From positions 1-34,008 of the forward strand of contig CAKRVA010000015.1 of assembly GCA_934408585.1 (NCBI GenBank): a DNA stretch of 34,008 nt, written 5' to 3'. The DNA comes from an uncultured Lachnospiraceae bacterium (GTDB taxonomy: Bacteria; Bacillota; Clostridia; Lachnospirales; Lachnospiraceae). Shown piece after piece: positions 24,035 through 32,319 of this stretch; positions within the stretch are counted from its first letter, which is position 1; each line of letters begins with the position of its first letter. The position numbers and the translations under genes are program-made. The notes beneath the pieces were generated by a model that saw only the letters and a list, made by a program, of their open reading frames with translations, searched no databases and was not told the DNA's origin.

Positions 24035-24063
24035 TTGCAAACCAGAAAACATTATACTATAAT
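24035..24063 (+). promoter_or_regulatory. Sigma-A promoter for tRNA-Lys
   Basis: TTGCAA (24035-24040), a 17-bp spacer and TATAAT (24058-24063) lie on the plus strand, 36 bases before the tRNA. The rest of 23957-24099 is A/T-rich intergenic sequence between tatD and the tRNA. Confidence 0.85.
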
Positions 24064-24099
24064 AACACTTGCGTTGTAAATAAATGCATTTATATTTAT

Positions 24100-24172
24100 G
24101 GACCGCTAGCTCAGTTGGTAGAGCACCTGACTCTTAATCAGGGTGTCCAGGGTTCGAACCCCTGGCGGTCCA
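24100..24172 (+). tRNA. tRNA-Lys (anticodon CTT)
   Basis: This 73-base cloverleaf has the acceptor arms GGACCGC and GCGGTCC plus discriminator A. The D arm is GCTCAGTTGGTAGAGC, the anticodon loop CTCTTAA has anticodon CTT, and the T arm carries GGTTCGAACCC. CCA is not encoded. It reads the lysine codon AAG. It has its own promoter at 24035 and is followed by T-rich hairpins. Confidence 0.97.
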
Positions 24173-24242
24173 CTAAGTACCGTTTTTGAGGACATAGGAG
24201 CCTTGGGGATGGTGCTTTTTTTGTGTTTAAAATTAATATTTC

Positions 24243-24280
24243 AAAAAAGGGCTATGCCACGTTGTGGCTTAGCCCTTTTT
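24243..24280. terminator. Strong bidirectional intrinsic terminator
   Basis: A long stem (AAAAAGGGCTA with TAGCCCTTTTT, plus GCCAC with GTGGC inside) has an A run on one side and a T run on the other. It can therefore end transcription from either direction: the plus-strand tRNA-Lys and the minus-strand c-di-GMP gene whose stop lies at 24286. A weaker hairpin with a 7-T tail (about 24202-24222) lies closer to the tRNA. Confidence 0.9.
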
Positions 24281-24285
24281 ATGCT

Positions 24286-27200
24286 TTACTTATTCTCTTT
24301 TAAAAGGTTTCGGAACTCTTCCGCAGGCATCGGTTTGTAAAAATAATAACCCTGAACATACCTGCCACCCTGTTTCTTAATAAATTCTACCTGCTCATCC
24401 GTTTCAACACCCTCGGATACTGTTTTGAATTCCAGGTTTGTTGTAAGCTGCATAATTGCTGAAATAACCGCCTTGTTCTTACGGTCCATTTCATTCTTCA
24501 TGAAGAAGCCGCCATCAATCTTAATAATATCAACCGGCAAAGACTTCATAAAGTTCAACGTAGAATATCCTGCTCCAAAGTCATCCATGGAAATGACAAA
24601 GCCAACCTCTTTCAAACGTTTAATCATGCTGATTAACCGTTCTTTATCCTCAAAGAAGACGCTCTCGGTAATTTCCAATTCAATCTGATCCGGTCGGAGC
24701 CCATGCTCTTCACTCAGTTTTTTCATGAATTGCGGTAAGCTGTCATCCAACAAGTGCAGACGGGAAAGATTTACCGAAATAATTGGTACATCAATGCCCT
24801 CATCCATCCATTTGCGCATCAGTGAAAATGTTTCTTCATATACGAACCGGTCAATTTCTACAATCAGACCTGTTTCCTCTGCCAGAGGAATAAAGCGTCC
24901 CGGAGAAATCATTTTCCCTTCTTTGTCCAACAGACGGACAAGCGCTTCTGCTCCTATGATTTTATTTGTTATAATATCTACCTTTGGCTGGAAGAATACC
25001 CGGAATCCACCTTTTTTAAGAGAATCCTTCAACGTACGGTTTAACTCTTCCTTGTCATGCTCCTGAATTTCGAACTCTTTGGAATAGAAGTATACGCCTT
25101 TTGTCTCGTAAAAGCTCTTCTGAGCCATTCTGCGTGCCTTCATCGCCTTATCAATACAACGGTTAATATACTGCTCATTCTCCGGTATTTCATAAATGCC
25201 GGCAAAACAATTAATCGATATTCCGGGAAGTATCTTTCGAAGTCTTCCGGTAAGTAAATCCGAATATTCACGAAGCCTCTCGCTCATTATTTCCAGGGAA
25301 CGCTGCCGAATCATAAGTACAAAATCATCACCCTTGATTCTGCAAAGAAGTTCGCCCTCTGACATATCTGATTGTATCAGTGCACTATATGCTTTTAGAA
25401 CTTCATCACCTGTTACATATCCATATTCATCATTGATTCTGGAAAAATCCTGAATACCACCAAAAATCAAAGCATAATGGTCATCCTGTTTTTTGAGCAA
25501 TTTCAATGCTTCCAGGCGGAATTTATCATAGGACATTACTCCGGTCAGCTGATCAATTCCTTTTACCCTCTGTAGAAATGCTGTGACATCAGATTTACAA
25601 ATCAGATAATCATCTTCAAATCCGGTACTATCCATCCGGGTAGCCGATAATGTATACCAGCTGTCTTCTACACTGTCATAGTTTTCTACAATATTTTCGT
25701 GTACGGATTCATTGCACGCCTTCATCGGGCACTCTTCGCAAGGACTCTTCCGTTGAAACATTACTTCATAACATTTTTTATTAATGGAAGATTCTTTATA
25801 TATTTCTCTTGCCCGCGGACTGAGATAATAGATTTCATGTGTTTTTGCATTTGTTACATAGTAAACCAGCTTCTGCACTTCCATGGCTGTTTTGCCAACC
25901 ATATACTCTTTTTCGAGTTCTGCTTTCGTCTGAAGCCGCAAAATGAAATTGGAAAACATTTTTGTAACACTGGACAACGTTTCAATTTCCTCTTCTGAAA
26001 ACATACGTTCTTTCCAGGTTTCAAATGTCACTGCAAATTTTATACTATGATTTTCCCATACCGGAAAAACAATTGCCGAAACAGGAATTTTGTTCATTTT
26101 AACAAAATTACTGGTATAGTCCTTAAATGGAGCATGTCCATTATCAATGAAGAAATAATCCTGTCCTTTGGAATCGTAGACCAGACTTTCCCAATTTTCT
26201 GCGGCATTTTCCTCGATGATATGTGTATCGTCCCCATCATCCTCACGTGTCCATTTACTTGTTACGCGAATCCTTCGTTCACGGGTATCATATTCTCTAA
26301 GGATACTCCGGTCAAAATTAAAATGAAGACACATTTCCTCAAATATCTTATAAATTGCACGATATAAATCAGGCTCATTAATCAAAGTATCAAAACAGAA
26401 ATCAAACAGTTCCCGACTGACATGTGTAATCTGATTCCGGGTTTTCAATTCCTGACGCTCTTTTTCTGCCATCTTGCGATACGTCTGACCAATATAGCTG
26501 ATGTATTTTCTGTCTTTATCATAAATAGAAAACTGATGTTTTCCCTGTTGCTTTGCATACCAAAGTGCTACATCTGCATGAGAGTAAAGAAGCTCATAGC
26601 TTGGTGCATCCTCCGGATACATGGCAATGCCAATGCTTACCTCCAATTTACGGTCATCACGCAGTACTACGTATTCCCGCAAGCGTGTCATTACCTTTTT
26701 TGCCATACGTTCTATCCGGCTACGTTCCACGTCAAAGCAATATACTAAGAAGGTGTCTGCTGCAACTCTCGCAACAATATCCTGAACCATGAAGCTCGTA
26801 TAAATCAGGCTTGCAACCATCTTTAAAATGGAATCGCCATAAATTTTTCCATATGCATCATTTATCGAAGAAAAATCATCAATATCAATCAAAAACAGTG
26901 CGCCTGACTGTCCTTCATTCTCTTCCATCTTTCCTACAATAAGTTCATCTGCCGCACTCTTTTTATAAACCCTTGTAAGCTGGTCGCGTGCTACTTCTTT
27001 TTCCAGTTTCTCGCGTCCCTGACGTTCTTTATTAATATCCTGGGTATGACCGACAATTTTTATTGGCTTATCGTCTTCATTTAAAACTACATTTCCCTCA
27101 TAACGGAGCCACATAAATTCTCCGTTACCCTGTTTTACACGAAATTCATATACTATATGCGGTTCTCCCGCATCCATATCCCTACAAAAGCGTTCAAAGT

Positions 27201-27426
27201 GTGCAACATCATCCGGATGAATCTGATCTAACTGTTTCATTGTTTCCGGATAATCGGGAATTACTAATCGTTTTCCATCTTTTTTCGCCAGATTATGATT
27301 TTGAATCAGCTCTCTTGTGGAAATTGTATATTCCCAAACGCAGGAATCACAATTCGCAGAAAGAATTGCTTCCTTCTGTTCATCGGTCAAAATACAGTTG
27401 TTCATCGTTTGTTGTTTCGAACTCAT
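24286..27426 (-). CDS. c-di-GMP phosphodiesterase: PAS-GGDEF-GAF-like-PAS-GGDEF-EAL
   Basis: This 1046-aa protein has no clear membrane helix. Order: a PAS domain (about 15-135, with YEFRVKQGNGEFMWLRYEGN), GGDEF 1 (about 140-310), a GAF-like domain (about 330-500), a second PAS-like part (about 510-625) with CEECPMKAC, GGDEF 2 (about 640-790), and EAL (about 805-1045). GGDEF 1 has AADTF in place of GGDEF, and GGDEF 2 has KGDDF, so neither looks like an active cyclase. The EAL domain keeps EALVRL, the glutamate in ELEITES, DDFGAGYS, and SEGVET with the metal and catalytic residues, so it should hydrolyse c-di-GMP. ATG has GGGG seven bases upstream; its own promoter is at 27479-27507. Confidence 0.93.
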   Translation of the reverse strand: MSSKQQTMNNCILTDEQKEAILSANCDSCVWEYTISTRELIQNHNLAKKDGKRLVIPDYPETMKQLDQIHPDDVAHFERFCRDMDAGEPHIVYEFRVKQGNGEFMWLRYEGNVVLNEDDKPIKIVGHTQDINKERQGREKLEKEVARDQLTRVYKKSAADELIVGKMEENEGQSGALFLIDIDDFSSINDAYGKIYGDSILKMVASLIYTSFMVQDIVARVAADTFLVYCFDVERSRIERMAKKVMTRLREYVVLRDDRKLEVSIGIAMYPEDAPSYELLYSHADVALWYAKQQGKHQFSIYDKDRKYISYIGQTYRKMAEKERQELKTRNQITHVSRELFDFCFDTLINEPDLYRAIYKIFEEMCLHFNFDRSILREYDTRERRIRVTSKWTREDDGDDTHIIEENAAENWESLVYDSKGQDYFFIDNGHAPFKDYTSNFVKMNKIPVSAIVFPVWENHSIKFAVTFETWKERMFSEEEIETLSSVTKMFSNFILRLQTKAELEKEYMVGKTAMEVQKLVYYVTNAKTHEIYYLSPRAREIYKESSINKKCYEVMFQRKSPCEECPMKACNESVHENIVENYDSVEDSWYTLSATRMDSTGFEDDYLICKSDVTAFLQRVKGIDQLTGVMSYDKFRLEALKLLKKQDDHYALIFGGIQDFSRINDEYGYVTGDEVLKAYSALIQSDMSEGELLCRIKGDDFVLMIRQRSLEIMSERLREYSDLLTGRLRKILPGISINCFAGIYEIPENEQYINRCIDKAMKARRMAQKSFYETKGVYFYSKEFEIQEHDKEELNRTLKDSLKKGGFRVFFQPKVDIITNKIIGAEALVRLLDKEGKMISPGRFIPLAEETGLIVEIDRFVYEETFSLMRKWMDEGIDVPIISVNLSRLHLLDDSLPQFMKKLSEEHGLRPDQIELEITESVFFEDKERLISMIKRLKEVGFVISMDDFGAGYSTLNFMKSLPVDIIKIDGGFFMKNEMDRKNKAVISAIMQLTTNLEFKTVSEGVETDEQVEFIKKQGGRYVQGYYFYKPMPAEEFRNLLKENK

Positions 27427-27478
27427 ATCTTTTCCCCATCATAAACCGTATCATCAAAAAATAGTTTCACGTAAAACC

Positions 27479-27507
27479 ATTATATCACTTTGATTTTTTA
27501 CAAACAA
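27479..27507 (-). promoter_or_regulatory. Promoter of the c-di-GMP phosphodiesterase gene
   Basis: A perfect TATAAT (27479-27484) with an extended-minus-10 TG two positions before it, and a weak TTGTTT -35 (27502-27507) after 17 bp, lie on the minus strand. The leader is about 45 bases and shows no riboswitch-like fold. Confidence 0.65.
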
Positions 27508-27570
27508 CATATTTTTCCGAAAATATTCAATATTTATTCTTTTCTTTCTGATAATTCAATTATAAAAACG

Positions 27571-28428
27571 TTAAAAGACTATCTTTAAGAGGTCAATAAC
27601 AAATCCACACACAATACCGATTCCATACAAAGAAGCTAAAATACCGATATTTTCCCTGTAATCTTCATTTACACGGAACAATACCAGAAGTCCGATTCCC
27701 GAGCCTACCAAAAGTCCTGTCATCATGGCGCCTGCACTCAACAATCCTCCCAGATATAACTGTGTTATCACAACAGAGGCTGCACAGTTTGGAATCATAC
27801 CAATAAGTCCTGACAGTAAAATGCCCATTGCCGGCACAGAAGTCATAAAGTTACCAATCTTTTCCTGACCCACATATCCAATCAGCAGATTCAGCATAAA
27901 AGAAATCACCACAATAAATACAAATACCTGTGCCGTATGGATACATGCGGATTTTAAGATTTTTCCCTCTCCACAGTGGCAATGCTCATGGTCACACATA
28001 TGGTCTATTTTTAGTTCTTCCTCTTTTGCTCCCTTTTTCCGGACAATAGCATCAGCCAAAAAGCCAAATAAAATTCCAATCAATATTTTTGTTCCTAGTA
28101 TTTTTATAATCATTGCTGCCGGAACCTGCTCTGAGATAAGAATGGGAAGCATTTCATCTGACGTTGATAAAAATATCGCAAAGAGTGTTCCGAGCGTAAT
28201 AATTCTTCCTGCATAAAAATTAGCTGCTGCCGCAGAAAATCCACATTGCGGGAAAATACCCAGTATACTTCCTACAATAGGTCCATATTTACCGGATTTC
28301 TTTATCATTCCCTCCGATTTTTTTCCAGCCTTATGTTCAATATACTCCATCAATAAATACGTAAGAAATAAAAAGGGAAGGAGCTTTATACTATCAATCA
28401 GTGTATCTGTCAATGCATCTAAAAACAT
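27571..28428 (-). CDS. Heavy-metal exporter-like permease (ArsP_2/PF11449-like)
   Basis: This 285-aa integral membrane protein has about 8-10 hydrophobic helices arranged as two similar halves, each with a glycine/proline-rich signature: GSILGIFPQCGFSAAAANF and GLIGMIPNCAASVVITQLYL. The fold matches the putative 10-TM heavy-metal exporters; manganese or arsenic have been suggested for relatives, but the ion is not known here. The central loop carries a His/Cys-rich stretch, DHMCDHEHCHCGEG, a likely metal sensor or ligand site. The frame opens at 28473, but the ATG at 28428 has GAAAGG eight bases upstream and avoids overlap with the upstream gene, so I use it. Confidence 0.75.
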   Translation of the reverse strand: MFLDALTDTLIDSIKLLPFLFLTYLLMEYIEHKAGKKSEGMIKKSGKYGPIVGSILGIFPQCGFSAAAANFYAGRIITLGTLFAIFLSTSDEMLPILISEQVPAAMIIKILGTKILIGILFGFLADAIVRKKGAKEEELKIDHMCDHEHCHCGEGKILKSACIHTAQVFVFIVVISFMLNLLIGYVGQEKIGNFMTSVPAMGILLSGLIGMIPNCAASVVITQLYLGGLLSAGAMMTGLLVGSGIGLLVLFRVNEDYRENIGILASLYGIGIVCGFVIDLLKIVF

Positions 28429-28444
28429 ATTTTTAACCTTTCTT

Positions 28445-29227
28445 TTATGAATACAAGATCCACAGTGTGCCATAGATTACCGGTTGGTGAAGCATATAAA
28501 TCAGCAGAGAATGTCGTCCCAAAAACTGAAATGGTTCCCAGCCCTTTTGTAATTTTTCCATGATACATAAATTCCCTGATACTATATAATAAGTATAAAA
28601 TCCTGTCAAAAACAGAAAGAACCAGGGCAATAATGAAAAGTAGTCTGTAGAAAAAAATTCTGCATCTGCAAACCCCAGATATGTCATCACATATCCCCGG
28701 TAAAGAAACTCCGGTAATTTTATAAAATTCCAGGGTTCAAAACCAAGATATCCGATATTTATATTCCGAAATATCAGAAAACATAAAAAGGAAAGTACAA
28801 GTCCGCCCTTTGCCGGAATTTTGCACAACCACTTTTTCAAAGGAATCATTAATAACATACTACTCCCTAAGAATGTTAATATTCCAAAAACAACACGGTC
28901 CTCCGGAAGCAGAAGAATCGTTACCAGACTAATAACAGCTCCACCCCCAAAAACAATAAGTCCCCGTTTCAAATGGTGTCTTCCAAGTGACCAGCAAAAA
29001 CCGGACAGGAAAATAAATGTCCAGCAAATACTCTGCTGCCACACATATGCCCCTGTGCTTTCATACCATGGAAAGTCAAAACGATAAATATACACAAGAT
29101 CCCAACAGAGATGATAAAGTATCATACTGATAAGTACAATCCCCCGAATCATATCAAGTCCGCCGAATCGTTGTCTTCTTACATCCGAATCTTTTATTTC
29201 TGACATCTTCGTTCTCTTTTCAATCAT
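28445..29227 (-). CDS. HGSNAT/DUF1624-like membrane acyltransferase-type protein
   Basis: This 260-aa protein has about seven membrane helices. The first is preceded by RRQRFGGLDMIRGIVLISMI and contains MILYHLCWDLVYIY, the His-bearing signature of the heparan-alpha-glucosaminide N-acetyltransferase-like (DUF1624) family. A late FLGRHSLLIYMLHQPVIYG matches the last helices of acyltransferase-3-type folds. Bacterial members probably move acyl groups across the membrane onto cell-surface sugars, but the substrate is unknown. It is followed 16 bp later by the metal-exporter-like gene; the start has only a weak ribosome site, so an internal ATG (MSEIKD) is possible. Confidence 0.8.
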   Translation of the reverse strand: MIEKRTKMSEIKDSDVRRQRFGGLDMIRGIVLISMILYHLCWDLVYIYRFDFPWYESTGAYVWQQSICWTFIFLSGFCWSLGRHHLKRGLIVFGGGAVISLVTILLLPEDRVVFGILTFLGSSMLLMIPLKKWLCKIPAKGGLVLSFLCFLIFRNINIGYLGFEPWNFIKLPEFLYRGYVMTYLGFADAEFFSTDYFSLLPWFFLFLTGFYTYYIVSGNLCIMEKLQKGWEPFQFLGRHSLLIYMLHQPVIYGTLWILYS

Positions 29228-29298
29228 CTTTTTCTTTCTGAGTTTATCATATCTTTTCTTTTATGAATACCTTATTTTCATGACAACCTATTTCTCTG

Positions 29299-29328
29299 TT
29301 GCAATTTTTTTATTTTCTATAATAGAAT
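29299..29328 (+). promoter_or_regulatory. Promoter of the acyltransferase-3 gene
   Basis: TTGCAA (29299-29304), an 18-bp spacer and TAGAAT (29323-29328) lie on the plus strand, with an alternative overlapping TATAAT at 29318-29323. The AT-rich gap to the gene shows no other clear signal. Confidence 0.5.
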
Positions 29329-29361
29329 AGCTATATACTATTTTATAGTGAGGAAATACAA

Positions 29362-30348
29362 ATGAGCGAAAGAAACCTGTCTCTTGATGTCATCAAATGT
29401 CTTGCCTGTATTGGTGTGGTAGGACTTCATAGTGTAGGAATGATTAACTATACCATTTACTATTTATGCGGTATCAGTGTCCCGTTCTTCTTTATGGTAA
29501 ATGGGTATCTTATGTTTTCGAAAGAATCTCTTACTTACTCCTATGCCGCAAGGAAGATATTTTATCTTCTTCGCATTGTTGTTTGCTGGAATATCCTGAT
29601 TTTGATACCCGTACTGATTCTACGGCATAAATTTATGAATCCCTTTTCACTCTGTGCAAAAAGTCTTTTTCAGCAAGGATATTTATGGCATTTCTGGTTC
29701 TTTGGCTCACTTATTCTTTTATATCTGATTTTACCTGTTTTGCACAAATGGCTTCATCATCGCCCAAAGGCTTTGTTTATTTCCTGCCTTTTTCTGATGC
29801 TATTATGTATTTTCTTTAGTATATTATCCATGATACGTGGATACAGCATACAGATGTTTGTCCCGCAAACACTTCGTTTGTGGACATGGTTGTTTTATTT
29901 CCTTTTCGGTGGACTATGCGCCGTACAGAAAAATGTTTTTGTAAAGCGGTTTCCTCTATGGATACATGCACTTATCGTTTTTGCCCTGGCATGTATCAAC
30001 AACTTCTGTATAAAAAAGATTGGTTTATACCTGGTTCATGCACGGCTTGCAGATTTGTTTTATGATAATTTTTCCTCTATTTTATGGTACACTATCACAT
30101 TTTTATTTTTCCTGCGCATTCCCATACAGGGAAAAGTAACAAAATCCATTCTTTCATTGCTATCTCCTTTAACAATAGGTATTTTTATACTTCACCCCGT
30201 TTTTCTGGCGGGAATAAATGTTTTCTATACACCCTCTTCGACATGGAATGCCGTTCTTTTATGGGGAATTCTGGTTATTTTGTCGGGAATAGCAACGTAT
30301 ATCATTAACAAGATTCCTATCGTACGTTCCATTATATCAACCTCTTAA
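29362..30348 (+). CDS. Acyltransferase family 3 membrane protein
   Basis: This 328-aa protein has about ten membrane helices and fits the OafA-like acyltransferase-3 family, which acylates surface polysaccharides or lipids. The N-terminus NLSLDVIKCLACIGVVGLHS is the diagnostic first helix with the conserved His near its end (VGLHS). Helices continue to IGIFILHPVF. The start has GAGGAAATACAA upstream. It is the only plus-strand gene in this stretch and diverges from the DUF1624-like gene; both may act on the same surface polymer, but this is inference. The acceptor is unknown. Confidence 0.85.
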   Translation: MSERNLSLDVIKCLACIGVVGLHSVGMINYTIYYLCGISVPFFFMVNGYLMFSKESLTYSYAARKIFYLLRIVVCWNILILIPVLILRHKFMNPFSLCAKSLFQQGYLWHFWFFGSLILLYLILPVLHKWLHHRPKALFISCLFLMLLCIFFSILSMIRGYSIQMFVPQTLRLWTWLFYFLFGGLCAVQKNVFVKRFPLWIHALIVFALACINNFCIKKIGLYLVHARLADLFYDNFSSILWYTITFLFFLRIPIQGKVTKSILSLLSPLTIGIFILHPVFLAGINVFYTPSSTWNAVLLWGILVILSGIATYIINKIPIVRSIISTS

Positions 30349-30363
30349 ATCTATCAAAAGCAT

Positions 30364-30391
30364 AAAAAAGAGGCAGTCTATCGACTGCCCC
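30364..30391 (-). terminator. Intrinsic terminator after the NSS transporter
   Basis: Read on the minus strand, GGGGCAGTC, a 4-base loop and GACTGCCTC form a 9-bp stem followed by TTTTTTATG. It ends the transporter transcript, whose stop is at 30406. The plus-strand side lacks a T run, so it is one-directional. Confidence 0.85.
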
Positions 30392-30405
30392 TGCTGTAAT
30401 TCTGC

Positions 30406-31743
30406 CTATCTCCATTGAAATGTAATCATTCCAATCACATAAATCACTATGATACATATCGGAACGACAATTCCGAATACCGGTTTCATCCAGTTTTTCA
30501 CTTTAAGTCCTTTTCCTTTATTGGCCTCTGCCATAAAGTTATCCCAGCCCCAGCCGAATCTTTTACTGGTACAAAACAACGCAATAATCAGTGCTCCAAG
30601 TGGCAAAAGGTTCGTACTTACAATAAAGTCCCAGAAATCCAGCCATGCGGAAGATGGTGTAAATGGATGAAACTTAAATACACTATAGCCAAGTGCTGTC
30701 GTAAGGGATAATGCAAAAATCACGATTCCGCATACCAGACATCCCTTTTTTCTTCCCCAGCCCGTAAGTTCTCTCACGCAGGCAAGAATATTTTCGCATA
30801 CTGCCAGTTCTGTAGAGAATGCTGCAAATACCATAAACATGAAAAACAGGCTTCCCCAGATTCTTCCTCCCGGAATGTTTTGGAATGCAGTAGCCATCGT
30901 ATCAAATAACAATGCCGGACCTGCGGTAACTTCCAGATTGTAAGCATAACAGGAAGGAAAAATAATCAATCCGGAAACAATTGCTACAAAAGTATCCAAT
31001 ATAATAACATTCACACTTTCACCAAGAAGACTTCTATCATCTCCAAGGTAACTTCCAAAAATCGCCATAGAACCAATTCCGACCGATAATGTAAAGAATG
31101 CCTGATTCATTGCAGATACCACAACATTCGGAGTAATCTTGGAAAAATCAGGAACCAGGTAAAATTTATACCCCTCTGAAGCACCTTCATATGTTCCGCT
31201 CTTTATTGCCAATGCTACCATTAATAGCAATAACAGACACATCATATACTTTGTAACTCTTTCCAATCCTCCCTGTAACTCAAATGTAAGAATCACAAAT
31301 CCTGCGATTACAGCAATTGCAAGATACGTTACATTTATCTGTGGACTCGAAATCATTTTTTCAAATCCAAGATTTGCAGTATTTCCGGTTACAAAACTGA
31401 CGAAATAATAAATCAGCCATCCAGTTACTACCGTGTAAAACGCCATCAGACATACATTACCAACAAGCGCTGCATATCCATGAAGATGCCATTTCTGACC
31501 TTTCTTTTCCAGCTTATGATACATTCTTACCGGACTTGCCTGTGCTGCTCTACCAATTGCAAACTCCATCGTCATTGCCGGAAGTCCTAAAATAACCAGA
31601 CAGAGGATATATACAAGTACAAATGCTCCTCCACCATTTGTTCCAACCATCCATGGAAACTTCCATACGTTTCCACATCCAATCGCACACCCTGCACTCA
31701 GCAAAATAAACCCCAGTCTACTACCCAATCGTTCTCTTTCCAT
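30406..31743 (-). CDS. Sodium-dependent transporter, NSS/SNF family
   Basis: This 445-aa protein has about 11-12 membrane helices and belongs to the neurotransmitter:sodium symporter family, bacterial branch, as in LeuT and related amino-acid transporters. The first helix carries RLGFILLSAGCAIGCGNVWK followed by FPWMVGTNGGGAFVL, where the unwound GNVWKFP part binds sodium and substrate. The later ALIIALFCTSKRFGWG and final helices fit the fold. Substrate, probably an amino acid, is not shown. The gene stands alone between an extended -10 promoter (31807-31815) and a terminator (30364). Confidence 0.93.
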   Translation of the reverse strand: MERERLGSRLGFILLSAGCAIGCGNVWKFPWMVGTNGGGAFVLVYILCLVILGLPAMTMEFAIGRAAQASPVRMYHKLEKKGQKWHLHGYAALVGNVCLMAFYTVVTGWLIYYFVSFVTGNTANLGFEKMISSPQINVTYLAIAVIAGFVILTFELQGGLERVTKYMMCLLLLLMVALAIKSGTYEGASEGYKFYLVPDFSKITPNVVVSAMNQAFFTLSVGIGSMAIFGSYLGDDRSLLGESVNVIILDTFVAIVSGLIIFPSCYAYNLEVTAGPALLFDTMATAFQNIPGGRIWGSLFFMFMVFAAFSTELAVCENILACVRELTGWGRKKGCLVCGIVIFALSLTTALGYSVFKFHPFTPSSAWLDFWDFIVSTNLLPLGALIIALFCTSKRFGWGWDNFMAEANKGKGLKVKNWMKPVFGIVVPICIIVIYVIGMITFQWR

Positions 31744-31806
31744 ACATTTTCATCCTTTAATTTAGATTTTACCCCAAAAGTTCGTTTTCTTTCAGCATAT
31801 GGAAGT

Positions 31807-31815
31807 ATTATACCA
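31807..31815 (-). promoter_or_regulatory. Extended -10 promoter of the NSS transporter gene
   Basis: The minus strand shows TGGTATAAT, a perfect -10 with the extended TG, but no good -35 box. It lies about 65 bases before the transporter start codon. Confidence 0.55.
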
Positions 31816-31859
31816 CAGACTTGGCATTTATAGTTACTGATTTGTTTTCAATCTCCTAC

Positions 31860-32210
31860 TTATTTATTATTGGCAATCATTGCAACTACAGCAATAATTC
31901 CATTGATTAAGCACCAGCCAGACCAAATAGCTAAATCTGAATAACTGCCATAACTGGAAAATCCTATTAACGCAGCTAAGCCAAAAAGAATAATAAGTGC
32001 AATGTTTCCACCATTTTTAACCGATTTTCTTGTTGCAATAGAAACAATTCCACCTGTCAGCATAAATATTGCAACCATAATTCCCGCTGAACCAGACACC
32101 TCTCCATTCTCTGCCAGTGTATTTGCAACACCAGCTGCGCATGACTGAAATGCAACAATAACGAACAGGATAATTGATAAAATACCGGAAACTAACTTCC
32201 ACACCTTCAT
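31860..32210 (-). CDS. Small membrane protein of unknown function
   Basis: This 116-aa protein has four hydrophobic segments: VSGILSIILFVIVAFQSCAA, the region AGIMVAIFMLTGGIVSIA, NIALIILFGLAALIGF, and WCLINGIIAVVAMIA. A short loop between the first two reads ANTLAENGEVSGS. No enzyme motif is visible, and I do not recognise the family securely. The start has a perfect AGGAGG nine bases upstream. A promoter with TGGTATAAT lies at 32265. Its neighbours (NSS transporter, HTH protein) do not reveal a role. Confidence 0.75.
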   Translation of the reverse strand: MKVWKLVSGILSIILFVIVAFQSCAAGVANTLAENGEVSGSAGIMVAIFMLTGGIVSIATRKSVKNGGNIALIILFGLAALIGFSSYGSYSDLAIWSGWCLINGIIAVVAMIANNK

Positions 32211-32264
32211 TTGTAAGGTCCTCCTTCTACTATTTAATTTCTAGATTGAAAATATTTTAGATTC

Positions 32265-32273
32265 ATTATACCA
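32265..32273 (-). promoter_or_regulatory. Extended -10 promoter of the small membrane protein gene
   Basis: TGGTATAAT on the minus strand is identical to the extended -10 at 31807-31815. No clear -35 is seen. It is about 55 bases before the ATG at 32210. Confidence 0.5.
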
Positions 32274-32319
32274 TGCTCATTATGTTCCGTTGCCCCCGCT
32301 ACAGTGGCAATTTTTAATT

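Noticed and set aside
24202..24222. Short hairpin with seven T after tRNA-Lys
   Set aside because: Only four to five base pairs with a bulge are possible. It may help termination, but the stem at 24243-24280 is far stronger, so I do not list it separately.
27427..27478. Possible c-di-GMP riboswitch in the leader of the phosphodiesterase gene
   Set aside because: The leader is only about 45 bases, too short for a GEMM-type aptamer, and has no matching conserved sequence.
28429..28473. Permease start at 28473
   Set aside because: The extra 15 residues would overlap the upstream gene by 29 bases and have no ribosome site; the ATG at 28428 has GAAAGG eight bases upstream.
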